DNA of 64,000 bases from JADJOY01 sp046331705 [NCBI: bacterium] (lineage in GTDB: Bacteria > JADJOY01): NCBI GenBank assembly GCA_046331705.1, contig JAXLQJ010000001.1, positions 310,001 through 374,000 of the forward strand. The letters are read 5' to 3'. How positions within the stretch are numbered: position 1 is the stretch's first letter; the number at the start of each line of letters is the position of its first letter. A model generated the notes under the pieces. That model searched no databases. It had not been told where the DNA came from and saw only the letters and a list, made by a program, of their open reading frames with translations. Position numbers and translations under genes: made by a program. Below are positions 40,446 through 48,321 of this stretch, piece by piece.

Positions 40446-42968
40446 TCACGGCGCCCGACGCGGAATCGCCTTGGCGTCCTCGGCGCCTGCAGCCGAGACG
40501 ATCGCTCCGCCCTCGAACTCGACGCGTTCTTCCGCGCCGCTCGTCACGGGCTCCGCGATCGGGAGGCCGAGCCACGATTCGGGGCCGCCGAGCTGCTGGT
40601 AGAGCGCGAGCGCCTTGCCTCGCACCTCGAAGCTCCGTCCGGCCAGGGAGCCGGATCGGTGCAGCACCAGCGCGCGGCCTTCGAAGCGAACCCACGTCCC
40701 CTCGCTGCCCGCGGGCGATCGCATGTCGAGCGCGGGCATGAGAGGACAACCGTAGGCCGCGGCACGCGCCGGCAAGCCAGCGGGCGTCACCCATTCGCAG
40801 CTCGCTGGCGCGGTGCCGGCGCGCGCGGATGGCGACGCGGCTCCCGGCCCCGCGGGTGACGGCGGAACCTCGAGGCGAAAGAACGCGGGCGACGGTGTGG
40901 GGCCGGCGCCCACGGACGGCGCCGGCGACGGCCCCGGCGCGCCGCTCCCCGACGAGCCGGGCGGCGAGGGAGGCGACGGCGCGGCCGGGCTCGATCCTCC
41001 GGCTTCCGTAGCCGGCGGATCGTAGAAGTACACGAGCCCGACCGTGATCCCGAGGGCGACCTGGAACTGATAGTCGAGAAACGCCTGCTCGTGAACGTTG
41101 TCGAAGGGGCCGTCGAGCTTCGCCGTGGTCGAGCTGCTCGGTACGAAGGGCTGATTCAGCGTGCCGCCGAGACTGACGGTGGGCGCAGGGGGCACCACGA
41201 CTTTCAGGTAATCGAAGAGCTCGAGCTTGGCGCTGGACGGCGAGCCGCTATCCGGCTCGCCGACTCGCTGGGCGCGCCCGGACAGCGGGATCTCGATGTG
41301 ATCGCCGTCGCAGATCTCGCGTGGCGGCGGCGTGGGCAGATCGAACGTGAACGTGTAGCTGCGCGCGGGACCGCCCGGCGGACCGCTCTCGGTCGTCTTG
41401 GCGATCACCTGCGCTTCGGTGAACGTGATGTCCGCGCGCTTCGGCGCCGGCGGAAGGTTCTCGTCGAATCGGAGGGCGATCTTTCCCGCGTGCGGCAGCG
41501 AGCGCAGCTCGTAGCCGTGGATGAGCTCGCTCTGCCCGTTCGGGTCCTCGGGAGTCACCGACGGGCTCGACGGATCGAGCTTCCACGAACCCTCGGTTCG
41601 CGCACTCTCCTGCCAGCCCACCATCGGCTGCCGGTCCGCCAGCTCGAAGCAGGGGTTGCCGACCGTCACCTCGCGACGCTGCTCGCGCAGCCGGATGCCC
41701 TCGCGGCGGGCCAGCCGTCTTCCATCCCTGCTCGCCTCGGCGACCAGCTCGCCGACGGGCAGGTGCTCGATGTCGACGCTGCTTCCTGGCGCAATCCCCG
41801 CCTTGGTCACGAGCGCGACTTCTTGCTCGCCGGTCATCGTGGGAGCGAGCTTCACCGTCACGTCGACCGGCCGGCCGTCGGGAGAGGAGAGGCTCGCCGA
41901 CACCTTCACGGCGAGCGTGCCCGCGAGCACGAACTCGTCGACTCCCGCGCGCGGGGTCGCCACCAGATTTCCCACCCCGTCGAACTTGAACTGCCGGCGC
42001 GCGGCCTTGTAGCTGGGCAGCCCACTGCCCTTCTCGCTCGTCTCGACCATTCCCGCGGTGCGCATCGCCGCCAGCACCACGGCGCCCGATCTCTCGAGAT
42101 CCGGACCCTCGGCGTGCAGCGTGAACTTCTTCTCGCGCTCGGGCGGCAGCGATGGCATCGGCAATCCGAGCGCCTGGAATTGGTGCGCGACGTAGAAGGT
42201 CTTGTAGTCGACGAGCTCGTCGCCAGCGAGCGGCTCGGGCGCCGGGTTCTCGGCGCGTAGCCGAGCCAAGACCAGATGAATCGTCGCGGAGTCGGGAACG
42301 CGGCCGCGTTTCGCCGCCTGCTCGGGAGCCACGCGCTCCAGGTACTTCAGGAGATCGCCGGCCCAGGCCTCGGCCAGGACGTACACCTTGTCCTCGGCCG
42401 CGTGCGAGAACCAGTCCACCGATCCGCCGATCGCGAGCTGATTCGCCTGCGCCTCCTGCAGCGCCTCGGCGGTGAGTGGGTAGTGACCCCAGGCGCTGCC
42501 GAAGCCGAGGTGCGGAAGCTCGTCCTGGTAGAAGTGAAGCCAGCTGCCGGGATTGAGAGCCGCGACCCCCTGCTCGAAGAGCACGCCGCGCTGCCCGGTC
42601 ACGAGCGCGTCGAGCTGCTCGGTGCCGGGCCCGAAGCCGATCACCGGGCCGGTGGCGTGGAACGCGTCGCGAAAGGCGTGGAATCGAAAGCGCGGCGTTT
42701 GGTTCGCCTCGGTGGGATCGTCGTGCTGCACCGGCTCGGTCGCCGGGTCGTAGTCGGTCGAGAGGTCGGCGGCCGCCAGCCGATAGGCCTGCTCGGGCGT
42801 GTATCCCACCTGACGCGCGAGGTAATACGTGAGCTGGAAGTGGATGTCGTCCCAGTAGGCCCGCGCTGCTCGCGGGAAGGCCAGCAGCGTCAGCGGCACC
42901 AGCAGCGCCGGCAGCACCCGCTGTGCCCGCGCCAGTCGTTTCGAGCTGCCGACCGATTCGCTCCTCAT
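40446..42968 (-). CDS. Large exported protein with a DUF6765/nuclease-like N-terminus and C-terminal LGFP-like repeat
   Basis: An 840-residue exported protein. Signal peptide about residues 1-37 (ending AARA-YWDD). The N-terminal 250 residues have YWDDIHFQLTYYLARQVGYTPEQAYRLAAADLSTDYD, then RFHAFRD, HFYQDELPHLGFGSAWGHY and DWFSHAAEDK, a set of His/Asp motifs that resembles zinc phospholipase C / S1-P1-type or DUF6765 proteins. The middle is beta-rich, followed by a Pro/Gly/Ser-rich linker of about 70 residues. The end has GGPESWLGLPIAEPV and VEFEGGAIV, an LGFP-type cell-wall/peptidoglycan-binding repeat. The ATG at 42968 fits the signal peptide. Function not established. Confidence 0.65.
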   Translation of the reverse strand: MRSESVGSSKRLARAQRVLPALLVPLTLLAFPRAARAYWDDIHFQLTYYLARQVGYTPEQAYRLAAADLSTDYDPATEPVQHDDPTEANQTPRFRFHAFRDAFHATGPVIGFGPGTEQLDALVTGQRGVLFEQGVAALNPGSWLHFYQDELPHLGFGSAWGHYPLTAEALQEAQANQLAIGGSVDWFSHAAEDKVYVLAEAWAGDLLKYLERVAPEQAAKRGRVPDSATIHLVLARLRAENPAPEPLAGDELVDYKTFYVAHQFQALGLPMPSLPPEREKKFTLHAEGPDLERSGAVVLAAMRTAGMVETSEKGSGLPSYKAARRQFKFDGVGNLVATPRAGVDEFVLAGTLAVKVSASLSSPDGRPVDVTVKLAPTMTGEQEVALVTKAGIAPGSSVDIEHLPVGELVAEASRDGRRLARREGIRLREQRREVTVGNPCFELADRQPMVGWQESARTEGSWKLDPSSPSVTPEDPNGQSELIHGYELRSLPHAGKIALRFDENLPPAPKRADITFTEAQVIAKTTESGPPGGPARSYTFTFDLPTPPPREICDGDHIEIPLSGRAQRVGEPDSGSPSSAKLELFDYLKVVVPPAPTVSLGGTLNQPFVPSSSTTAKLDGPFDNVHEQAFLDYQFQVALGITVGLVYFYDPPATEAGGSSPAAPSPPSPPGSSGSGAPGPSPAPSVGAGPTPSPAFFRLEVPPSPAGPGAASPSARAGTAPASCEWVTPAGLPARAAAYGCPLMPALDMRSPAGSEGTWVRFEGRALVLHRSGSLAGRSFEVRGKALALYQQLGGPESWLGLPIAEPVTSGAEERVEFEGGAIVSAAGAEDAKAIPRRAP

Positions 42969-43375
42969 CGTCCCTCGTGGGCGAACCGCCGGGGTCTTCG
43001 AGCTCCCACCGAGCAGCACGCCCTCGAATCGTCCCGGAATCTCCACCACCCCGCAACCCAGCGGCGGTGGCGCGCGCCCCCGTGGTCGCACGCCGCGCCG
43101 CCTCCGCGCGCGTCGAGCCCCTCCGAAGCGACGGTGGCGTGCTCGGACCGTCGACTTCGCAGGCGCGTCACCGGCTTCCGTGCCTGAGCCGGCCGGGTAT
43201 CTCGCTTCGCGCATTACGCCCTGCGGCTCTCGGCGGCGGGACGTGTCCGGCCAGGGTTCGACGCACGAGGTGGTTGCCGTCGCGGCACGACGTACGGCAC
43301 AATCAGCTCTTTCGGCGTTTCGGGCGGCGAGCGACGCCCCCGAGCTCGTCGAGCGACCCCGAAGGTCGGCAGTTT
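42969..43375. other. Intergenic stretch of 407 bases before tRNA-Arg
   Basis: Upstream region of the large exported-protein gene (minus) and of tRNA-Arg (plus). No gene is supported. A candidate promoter for the tRNA is TTGCCG (43274-43279), an 18-base spacer, then CACAAT (43298-43303). Confidence 0.4.
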
Positions 43376-43449
43376 GCGCCCATAGCTCAGCTGGATAGAG
43401 CGTCGGACTACGAATCCGAAGGTCAGAGGTTCGAATCCTCTTGGGCGCG
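43376..43449 (+). tRNA. tRNA-Arg (anticodon ACG)
   Basis: A 74-base cloverleaf. The acceptor arm is GCGCCCA paired with TGGGCGC, with discriminator G. The D arm is GCTC/GAGC, the anticodon arm TCGGA/TCCGA encloses CTACGAA with anticodon ACG, and the T arm is AGAGG/CCTCT with loop TTCGAAT. CCA is not encoded. A34 of this anticodon must be converted to inosine by TadA, whose gene follows directly. Confidence 0.97.
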
Positions 43450-43489
43450 CCGGGAGCCGTATTGGCAACCCACGCGACATGCTCCGGAC

Positions 43490-44020
43490 ATGAAGCTCGA
43501 CGTCGATCGCATCGACCCGGGTCGCCGGAACATGCCGCAACAGGAGGAGCTGGACCGATTCTTCATGCAGGCGGCGCTCGACGAGGCTCGGCGCGCGGCG
43601 GAACTGGGCGAGGTACCGGTCGGCTGTGTGGTGGTGGTGGCCGATCGGATCGTGGCCAAAGCCAGTAACCGCACCGAGTCCCGTCAGGACCCGACCGCGC
43701 ATGCGGAGATGATCGCGGTCCGCAAGGCGACGCTTCGCTTCGGCAACTGGAGGCTCACCGACGCCACGATCTACAGCACCCTCGAGCCCTGCCCGATGTG
43801 CATGGGCGCCCTGCTGCTGGCGCGAGTCGAGCGGCTGGTGTTCGGGGCCTGGGATGGGAAAGCGGGCGCTGCCGGTTCGTTGTACGATCTGTCCCGGGAC
43901 CCGCGGCTCAATCACCGCATTCGTGTGATGAGCGGCGTCGAGGAAGAGGAGAGCCGCAGGCTCCTACAATCGTTCTTCCAGGGCGTGCGACAGCGCCGAC
44001 GCAGCGAGGGCGCTTCGTGA
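43490..44020 (+). CDS. tadA: tRNA-specific adenosine-34 deaminase TadA
   Basis: Zinc-dependent deaminase that converts A34 to inosine in tRNA-Arg(ACG). The product has 176 residues from the ATG at 43490; the in-frame ATG at 43532 (MPQQEELDRFFM) gives a more typical length and has only a weak ribosome-binding site. Catalytic motifs are HAE at 71-73 (zinc His and proton-shuttle Glu) and PCPMC at 100-104 (two zinc Cys). The C-terminal region has GAAGSLYDLSRDPRLNHRIRV, usual for TadA rather than for other cytidine deaminases. It lies 40 bases after its own substrate tRNA gene. Confidence 0.96.
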   Translation: MKLDVDRIDPGRRNMPQQEELDRFFMQAALDEARRAAELGEVPVGCVVVVADRIVAKASNRTESRQDPTAHAEMIAVRKATLRFGNWRLTDATIYSTLEPCPMCMGALLLARVERLVFGAWDGKAGAAGSLYDLSRDPRLNHRIRVMSGVEEEESRRLLQSFFQGVRQRRRSEGAS

Positions 44021-44093
44021 GACGGCCCTCGCGAGGCGCGCGCCGCCGATCGAGCGACGAAGGAAGAGAGCAGGAAGGTCACGCAATACCATT

Positions 44094-44183
44094 GGAGAGA
44101 TGGCCGAGTGGCTGAAGGCGGCGGACTCGAAATCCGCTGTGGGGGCAACTCCACCGGGGGTTCAAATCCCTCTCTCTCCGCCA
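44094..44183 (+). tRNA. tRNA-Ser (anticodon CGA)
   Basis: A 90-base class II tRNA including an encoded CCA. Acceptor arm GGAGAGA/TCTCTCC, anticodon arm GCGGA/TCCGC around CTCGAAA (anticodon CGA), a long variable arm (TGGGGGCAACTCCA), and the T loop TTCAAAT. It decodes UCG. Confidence 0.96.
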
Positions 44184-44249
44184 GATCGTCTCGGTATTCG
44201 AGGATGGGTGCCGGGAAAGTCGCCAAGGAAATCCCGAAGGAAGAATCGA

Positions 44250-44342
44250 GGAGAGATGCCCGAGCGGCTGAAGGGGCACGATTGGAAATCGTGTGTACCT
44301 CCAAAAGGGGTACCGTGGGTTCAAATCCCACTCTCTCCGCCA
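44250..44342 (+). tRNA. tRNA-Ser (anticodon GGA)
   Basis: A 93-base class II tRNA including encoded CCA. Acceptor arm GGAGAGA/TCTCTCC is identical to that of the previous tRNA-Ser. Anticodon arm CACGA/TCGTG around TTGGAAA (anticodon GGA), long variable arm, T loop TTCAAAT. It decodes UCC and UCU. Confidence 0.96.
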
Positions 44343-44365
44343 CGAGAGTTCGATGGGCCATCCAC

Positions 44366-44502
44366 GTCCGCCCCTCGAAGGGTGGTGGCCGGGCCCCGCG
44401 CAATGGAGTTCCGTGAACCCCGTCAGGTCCGGAAGGAAGCAGCGGTAGCGGGTGACTTCATGTGCCGCGGATCGTCCGGTTGCCACCCTTGGAGGGGTGG
44501 AC
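44366..44502 (+). ncRNA. ffs: Signal recognition particle RNA (4.5S type)
   Basis: The SRP core is present: CGTCAGGTCCGGAAGGAAGC at about 44421-44440, with the GGAA tetraloop and the symmetric/asymmetric internal loops that bind Ffh. A long terminal helix closes it: bases 44366-44376 (GTCCGCCCCTC) pair with 44492-44502, continuing with AAGGGTGG against CCACCCTT and GGCCGG against CCGGTT. The ends are set by this helix and are approximate. Its position just before dnaX is common in bacteria. Confidence 0.92.
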
Positions 44503-44716
44503 CCCGATCCTGTTCGAGTAGCGAAGTGGTGATCGCCCGGTCTGCGCCGGTGGTGCCGCTGGCACGGGCGCCGAGCGGCCGGGTTCGGTGCGGATCGGCG
44601 CTCGCCGGACCGTCGCACACCGGCGCCAGAGGCACCTGGGCCTTCCGCGCCCCCCGGGTGGGTCGCTCCAGCACGCGCCCAAGGGCCGAACGGCCCTCGG
44701 GAAAGCGGATCGCCTC

Positions 44717-46582
44717 GTGAGCTATCTGGTCCTGGCGCGACGCGAGCGGCCTCAGCTCTTCGGCGAGGTCGTCGGCCAGCACCACGTGGTGCGCACGCTG
44801 CAGAACGCGATTCGCTCGAATCGCGTCCACCACGCGTATCTCTTCTGCGGCACGCGCGGCGTCGGCAAGACCTCCACCGCGCGCATCCTCGCCAAGGCGC
44901 TCAACTGCGACCACGGCCCAGCCGCGGAGCCGTGCAACGCCTGCTCGGCGTGCCGCGAGATCACCGAGGGCAACGCGGTCGACGTGATCGAGGTCGACGC
45001 CGCGACCCATCGTGGCGTCGAGGAAGCGCAACGCTTCCTCGAGGGCGTGCCGTATCGACCGGCGCGGCTGCGCTTCAAGTTCTACATCATCGACGAAGTC
45101 CACATGATGACGAAGCACGCGTTCAACGCGTTGCTCAAGACGTTCGAGGAGCCGCCGCCGCACGTGAAGTTCGTGCTGGCGACCACCGAGGCGCACCAGG
45201 TCCCGGACACCATTCTCTCCCGCTGCCAGCGCTTCGATTTCCGCGAGCTCGGTACGGAGGAGATCGCGGGCGCCCTGGCCAAGATCCTGGAGCGCGAGGG
45301 CGTGGCGGTGAGCCCGCGCGCGCGGTCGTGGATCGTGCGCGAGGCGCGCGGCAGCATGCGCGACGCGTTGAGCTTGCTGGATCAGGTGCTGGCTTTCGCG
45401 GCGAGCGCGTCGGTCTCCGACGAGGAAGTGCGCGAGGTGCTGGGCGGCGTCGAGGTCGAGATCATCGAGAGCGCGATTCTCGCGCTCGCGGGCCGCGATC
45501 CCGATCGCATGCTGGAAGTGGTCGCCGAGGTCGTCGCACGCGGGCACGACCTCAAATCGTTCCTCGCCTCGCTGCTGGAAGCGCTGCGCGCGGCGATGGT
45601 CGCGAAGGCCTCCGCGGGCGCCGACCGCGAGCGCGCCGGCGCGGACGAGCTGGTGCGCCTCGAGCTCTTCGAGAGCGCGAGCCTCGAGGACGTGCTGCGC
45701 TGGATCGACCAAGGGTTGCGCTGCCAGATCGAGCTGCAGCGCACGGAAGAGCCGCGCCTCACGCTCGAGACCGCGCTGGTGCGCGCGACGCTGCTCGCTC
45801 CGGTTCGCCCGCTCGCGGAAACGATCGCGCGGCTCGAGGCCCTCGAAGGCCGGCTCGGCGGCGGCGGCCATGCGTCCCTCGGCGCGCCGGCGTCCGCGCC
45901 CGCGGCGCCGAGGCCGCCAACGGCCCGCGCCGAGTCGCGACTCGATGCGCCGCCGCCGGCGAAGCCGTCTCCGGCGCCCGCTCCCGCGCCGCCCGAGCGC
46001 GCCCCCCAGAAGGCCGCGCCGCCGCCGCCTCCTGCACCGGCCCCGCGACGTGCCGCCGAGGCGCCCCCGGCGACGGCGCCCCGTGAGAGCGTCGGCGCCG
46101 CGGAGAACGCGCGTCCGCCCGGCGATCCCGCGAAGGAGCTCGCGGTGCTCACGCGTCAGCTCAAGGATCGCGATCCCCGCTCGGCCCGCTGGCTCGACCT
46201 GGCGCAGTCGATCGCCATCGACGGGAACAAGCTCAAGATCTCGCTCGAGCCGGGCATGGCGTTCGATGCGCTCAAGGAGCCCGAGACCGAGAAGCGGATC
46301 GCGGACACCGCGCGCGATGTCCTCGGCCGCGCGTTGAGCCTCGATCTCAGCGTCGCCGCGGCGAAACCGGCAGGACCGGCCGCCGCGAAGAAGAGCGCCA
46401 AGGCCGAGCCCGCCGTCGATCCCGCGCAGCTGCGCGCGATCCGCACCAAGGCGCTCGAGGATCCGATCGTCAAGCAGGCGCTCGACTTGTTCGGAGGCGA
46501 GGTGGTCGACGTACGGCCGCACACCGCCAGCGACGACAAGGGCTCGAAACCCGACAAGAAGGAGAAGGGAGGACGGCTTTGA
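44717..46582 (+). CDS. dnaX: DNA polymerase III subunits gamma and tau (DnaX)
   Basis: ATPase of the clamp loader. From the GTG at 44717 the protein has 621 residues and starts MSYLVLARRERPQLFGEVVGQ, as expected. It has the P-loop GTRGVGKT at 45-52, zinc cysteines at 64, 73, 76 and 79, and the AAA+ segments FYIIDEVHMMT and TLEPPPHVKFVLATTEAHQ-like sensor regions. A Pro/Ala-rich linker of about 90 residues separates the clamp-loader core from the tau-type C-terminal domain. I saw no slippery sequence for a programmed frameshift, although I could not scan this rigorously. The stop overlaps the next start. Confidence 0.96.
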   Translation: MSYLVLARRERPQLFGEVVGQHHVVRTLQNAIRSNRVHHAYLFCGTRGVGKTSTARILAKALNCDHGPAAEPCNACSACREITEGNAVDVIEVDAATHRGVEEAQRFLEGVPYRPARLRFKFYIIDEVHMMTKHAFNALLKTFEEPPPHVKFVLATTEAHQVPDTILSRCQRFDFRELGTEEIAGALAKILEREGVAVSPRARSWIVREARGSMRDALSLLDQVLAFAASASVSDEEVREVLGGVEVEIIESAILALAGRDPDRMLEVVAEVVARGHDLKSFLASLLEALRAAMVAKASAGADRERAGADELVRLELFESASLEDVLRWIDQGLRCQIELQRTEEPRLTLETALVRATLLAPVRPLAETIARLEALEGRLGGGGHASLGAPASAPAAPRPPTARAESRLDAPPPAKPSPAPAPAPPERAPQKAAPPPPPAPAPRRAAEAPPATAPRESVGAAENARPPGDPAKELAVLTRQLKDRDPRSARWLDLAQSIAIDGNKLKISLEPGMAFDALKEPETEKRIADTARDVLGRALSLDLSVAAAKPAGPAAAKKSAKAEPAVDPAQLRAIRTKALEDPIVKQALDLFGGEVVDVRPHTASDDKGSKPDKKEKGGRL

Positions 46583-46911
46583 GCTCGCGCTTGGGCGACT
46601 CCCTCAAGTTGCTCGGCGACTTGAGGGCGAAGATCGAGAAGATGAAGGAAGAAGCTGGCGCGATCCGCGTCGAGGGGTCGGCGGGCGGCGGCATGGTCAA
46701 GGTGATCGCCAACGCCAAGCTCGAGATCCTGTCGGTTCAGATCGAGCCCGGCATCCTGAATCCCGGCGAACGAGAGCTGGTGCAGGACTTGGTGGCTTCG
46801 GCGGTGACTTCGGCCATCTCGAAGGCGCAGACGGAGATGCGCAACAAGCTCGGCGTGGAGCTGATGGCGCTGGGCGTGCCGCTGCCGGATCTCTCCGGCC
46901 TCGTGAATTGA
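46579..46911 (+). CDS. YbaB/EbfC family nucleoid-associated protein
   Basis: Small DNA-binding protein usually encoded between dnaX and recR. The 110-residue product has EGSAGGGMVKVIANAKLEILSVQIEPGIL and QDLVASAVTSAISKAQTEM, the whole YbaB signature. The TTG start overlaps the dnaX stop (TTGA) and has GGGAGGAC just upstream, indicating coupled translation. recR, the usual next gene, is not here; a ceramidase-like gene takes its place. Confidence 0.94.
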   Translation: MSSRLGDSLKLLGDLRAKIEKMKEEAGAIRVEGSAGGGMVKVIANAKLEILSVQIEPGILNPGERELVQDLVASAVTSAISKAQTEMRNKLGVELMALGVPLPDLSGLVN

Positions 46912-48317
46912 CGGTGTACCGGGCCCGCGGCCGCGCGGCCCGTGCGGCGCTCGCGCTCGTCGTGGTGGCGCTGGTCGCGGGTTGCGCGTCGCGTCGCGCG
47001 CCCTCGCCGCAGCCGGCCTCGTCCGAGACCGCGATCGACGCCGTCCACGAGGCCCTCGGCGCACCGCCGCCAGGGACGTGGTGGGTGGGCGCCGCCAAGG
47101 TCGACATCACCCCGGCAGCAGCGACGTACCTCGCGGGCTTCAGCCCCGGGCGGCGTTCCACGGGAGTCCACGACCCGCTCCACGCGCGCTGCACGTTCGT
47201 CGACGACGGCCGCACGCCGCTGGTGCTGGTGGCGCTGGATCTGGTGGGCTTCCTGAATCGCGACGTGCGCGCGGCGAGCGCGCGCATCACGCGCCGATTC
47301 CCGGCGAGCGTGATTCTCGCCTCGACCCACGTGCACGCGGCGCCCGACACCCTGGGGCTTTGGGGACCGGGCTGGATCGTGCCGGTCGGCTCGGGGATCG
47401 ATCCCGACTACATCGAGCGAGTGGAGCGAGGCGTCGCGAGCTGCGCGGCCGAGGCCGCGTCGCGCGCCCGCCCCGCGACGGCGCGCTTCGCGCACGCGCA
47501 CGCGCCGGTCGATCTGTCGTACAACATCCACGCCGAGGAGCGCGCCGACACCGCCACCGCCAAGGACGACGCCGTCGACGTGGTGCGCTGGATCGATGGC
47601 GACGGCAACGGGATCGCGACGATCGTGAGCTGGGCCTGTCATCCGGAAGCGCTCGGGCGCGACAACACCTCGATCACCGCGGATTACCCCGGGGTGCTCA
47701 ACGGTGAGCTCGAGCGGCGGCTGGGCGGCACCGCGCTGCTCGTGAACGGCGCCATCGGCGGGCTCGTGACGGTGCGGGTCCCCGCAGGCGGCGCCCAGGA
47801 CTTCGCGCTCGCCGACGCGGTGGGACGACGGCTGGCGGAGACGGTCGTCGCCGCGCTCGACTCGCCGGACGCGACGTCCTGGGCTCCCCAGCCGAACGGC
47901 ATCGCGGCCGTCTCCTGCGAGGTGCAGATCCCGTTCGAGAACGGCTGGTGGCGATTCTTCCGCTGGCTCGGCCTGCTCGACATCGATCTCGACGCCGAGG
48001 GCCGCGCGAGCTCCACGGTCACCGCGTGGCGAATGGGGCCGAGCGAGTGGCTCACGGTGCCCGGCGAGATCTTTCCGAGCCTCGGCCGCCGCTACAAGGC
48101 GACGATGAGCGCACCGTTCCGGTTCCTGATCGGCCTCGGCCAGGACGAGCTCGGCTACATCATGGAAGCCGACGAGTACGCGGACGATCTCTACGGCTAC
48201 GAGCAGATGATGAGCCCCGGCCCGCAGACGGCGCCGGTGCTGAACGAGGCCGTCGATGCCGTGCTCCGCGACCTTGCCGCCGCCGAGCACGCGAGCACGT
48301 CGAGCGAAACGAGGTGA
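46908..48317 (+). CDS. Neutral/alkaline ceramidase-like lipoprotein
   Basis: Predicted to cleave the amide bond of ceramide-type lipids. The TTG at 46908 overlaps the ybaB stop; the GTG at 46914 is an alternative that gives MYRARGRAARAALALVVVALVAGC, a lipoprotein signal with a lipobox cysteine. The domain shows VDITPAAATYLAGF, GVHDPLHARCTFVDDG, LASTHVHAAPDTLGLWG (zinc-histidine region) and VSWACHPEALG, matching the ceramidase N-terminal domain. The family's C-terminal immunoglobulin-like domain seems reduced: the protein is about 467 residues, shorter than most. It runs with the downstream outer-membrane protein gene, four bases away. Confidence 0.82.
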   Translation: MTVYRARGRAARAALALVVVALVAGCASRRAPSPQPASSETAIDAVHEALGAPPPGTWWVGAAKVDITPAAATYLAGFSPGRRSTGVHDPLHARCTFVDDGRTPLVLVALDLVGFLNRDVRAASARITRRFPASVILASTHVHAAPDTLGLWGPGWIVPVGSGIDPDYIERVERGVASCAAEAASRARPATARFAHAHAPVDLSYNIHAEERADTATAKDDAVDVVRWIDGDGNGIATIVSWACHPEALGRDNTSITADYPGVLNGELERRLGGTALLVNGAIGGLVTVRVPAGGAQDFALADAVGRRLAETVVAALDSPDATSWAPQPNGIAAVSCEVQIPFENGWWRFFRWLGLLDIDLDAEGRASSTVTAWRMGPSEWLTVPGEIFPSLGRRYKATMSAPFRFLIGLGQDELGYIMEADEYADDLYGYEQMMSPGPQTAPVLNEAVDAVLRDLAAAEHASTSSETR

Positions 48318-48321
48318 ATGA

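Noticed and set aside
44750-46100. Programmed frameshift in dnaX
   Set aside because: Some bacteria make gamma by slippage, but I found no A-rich slippery heptamer in the region I read. High GC makes it unlikely here.
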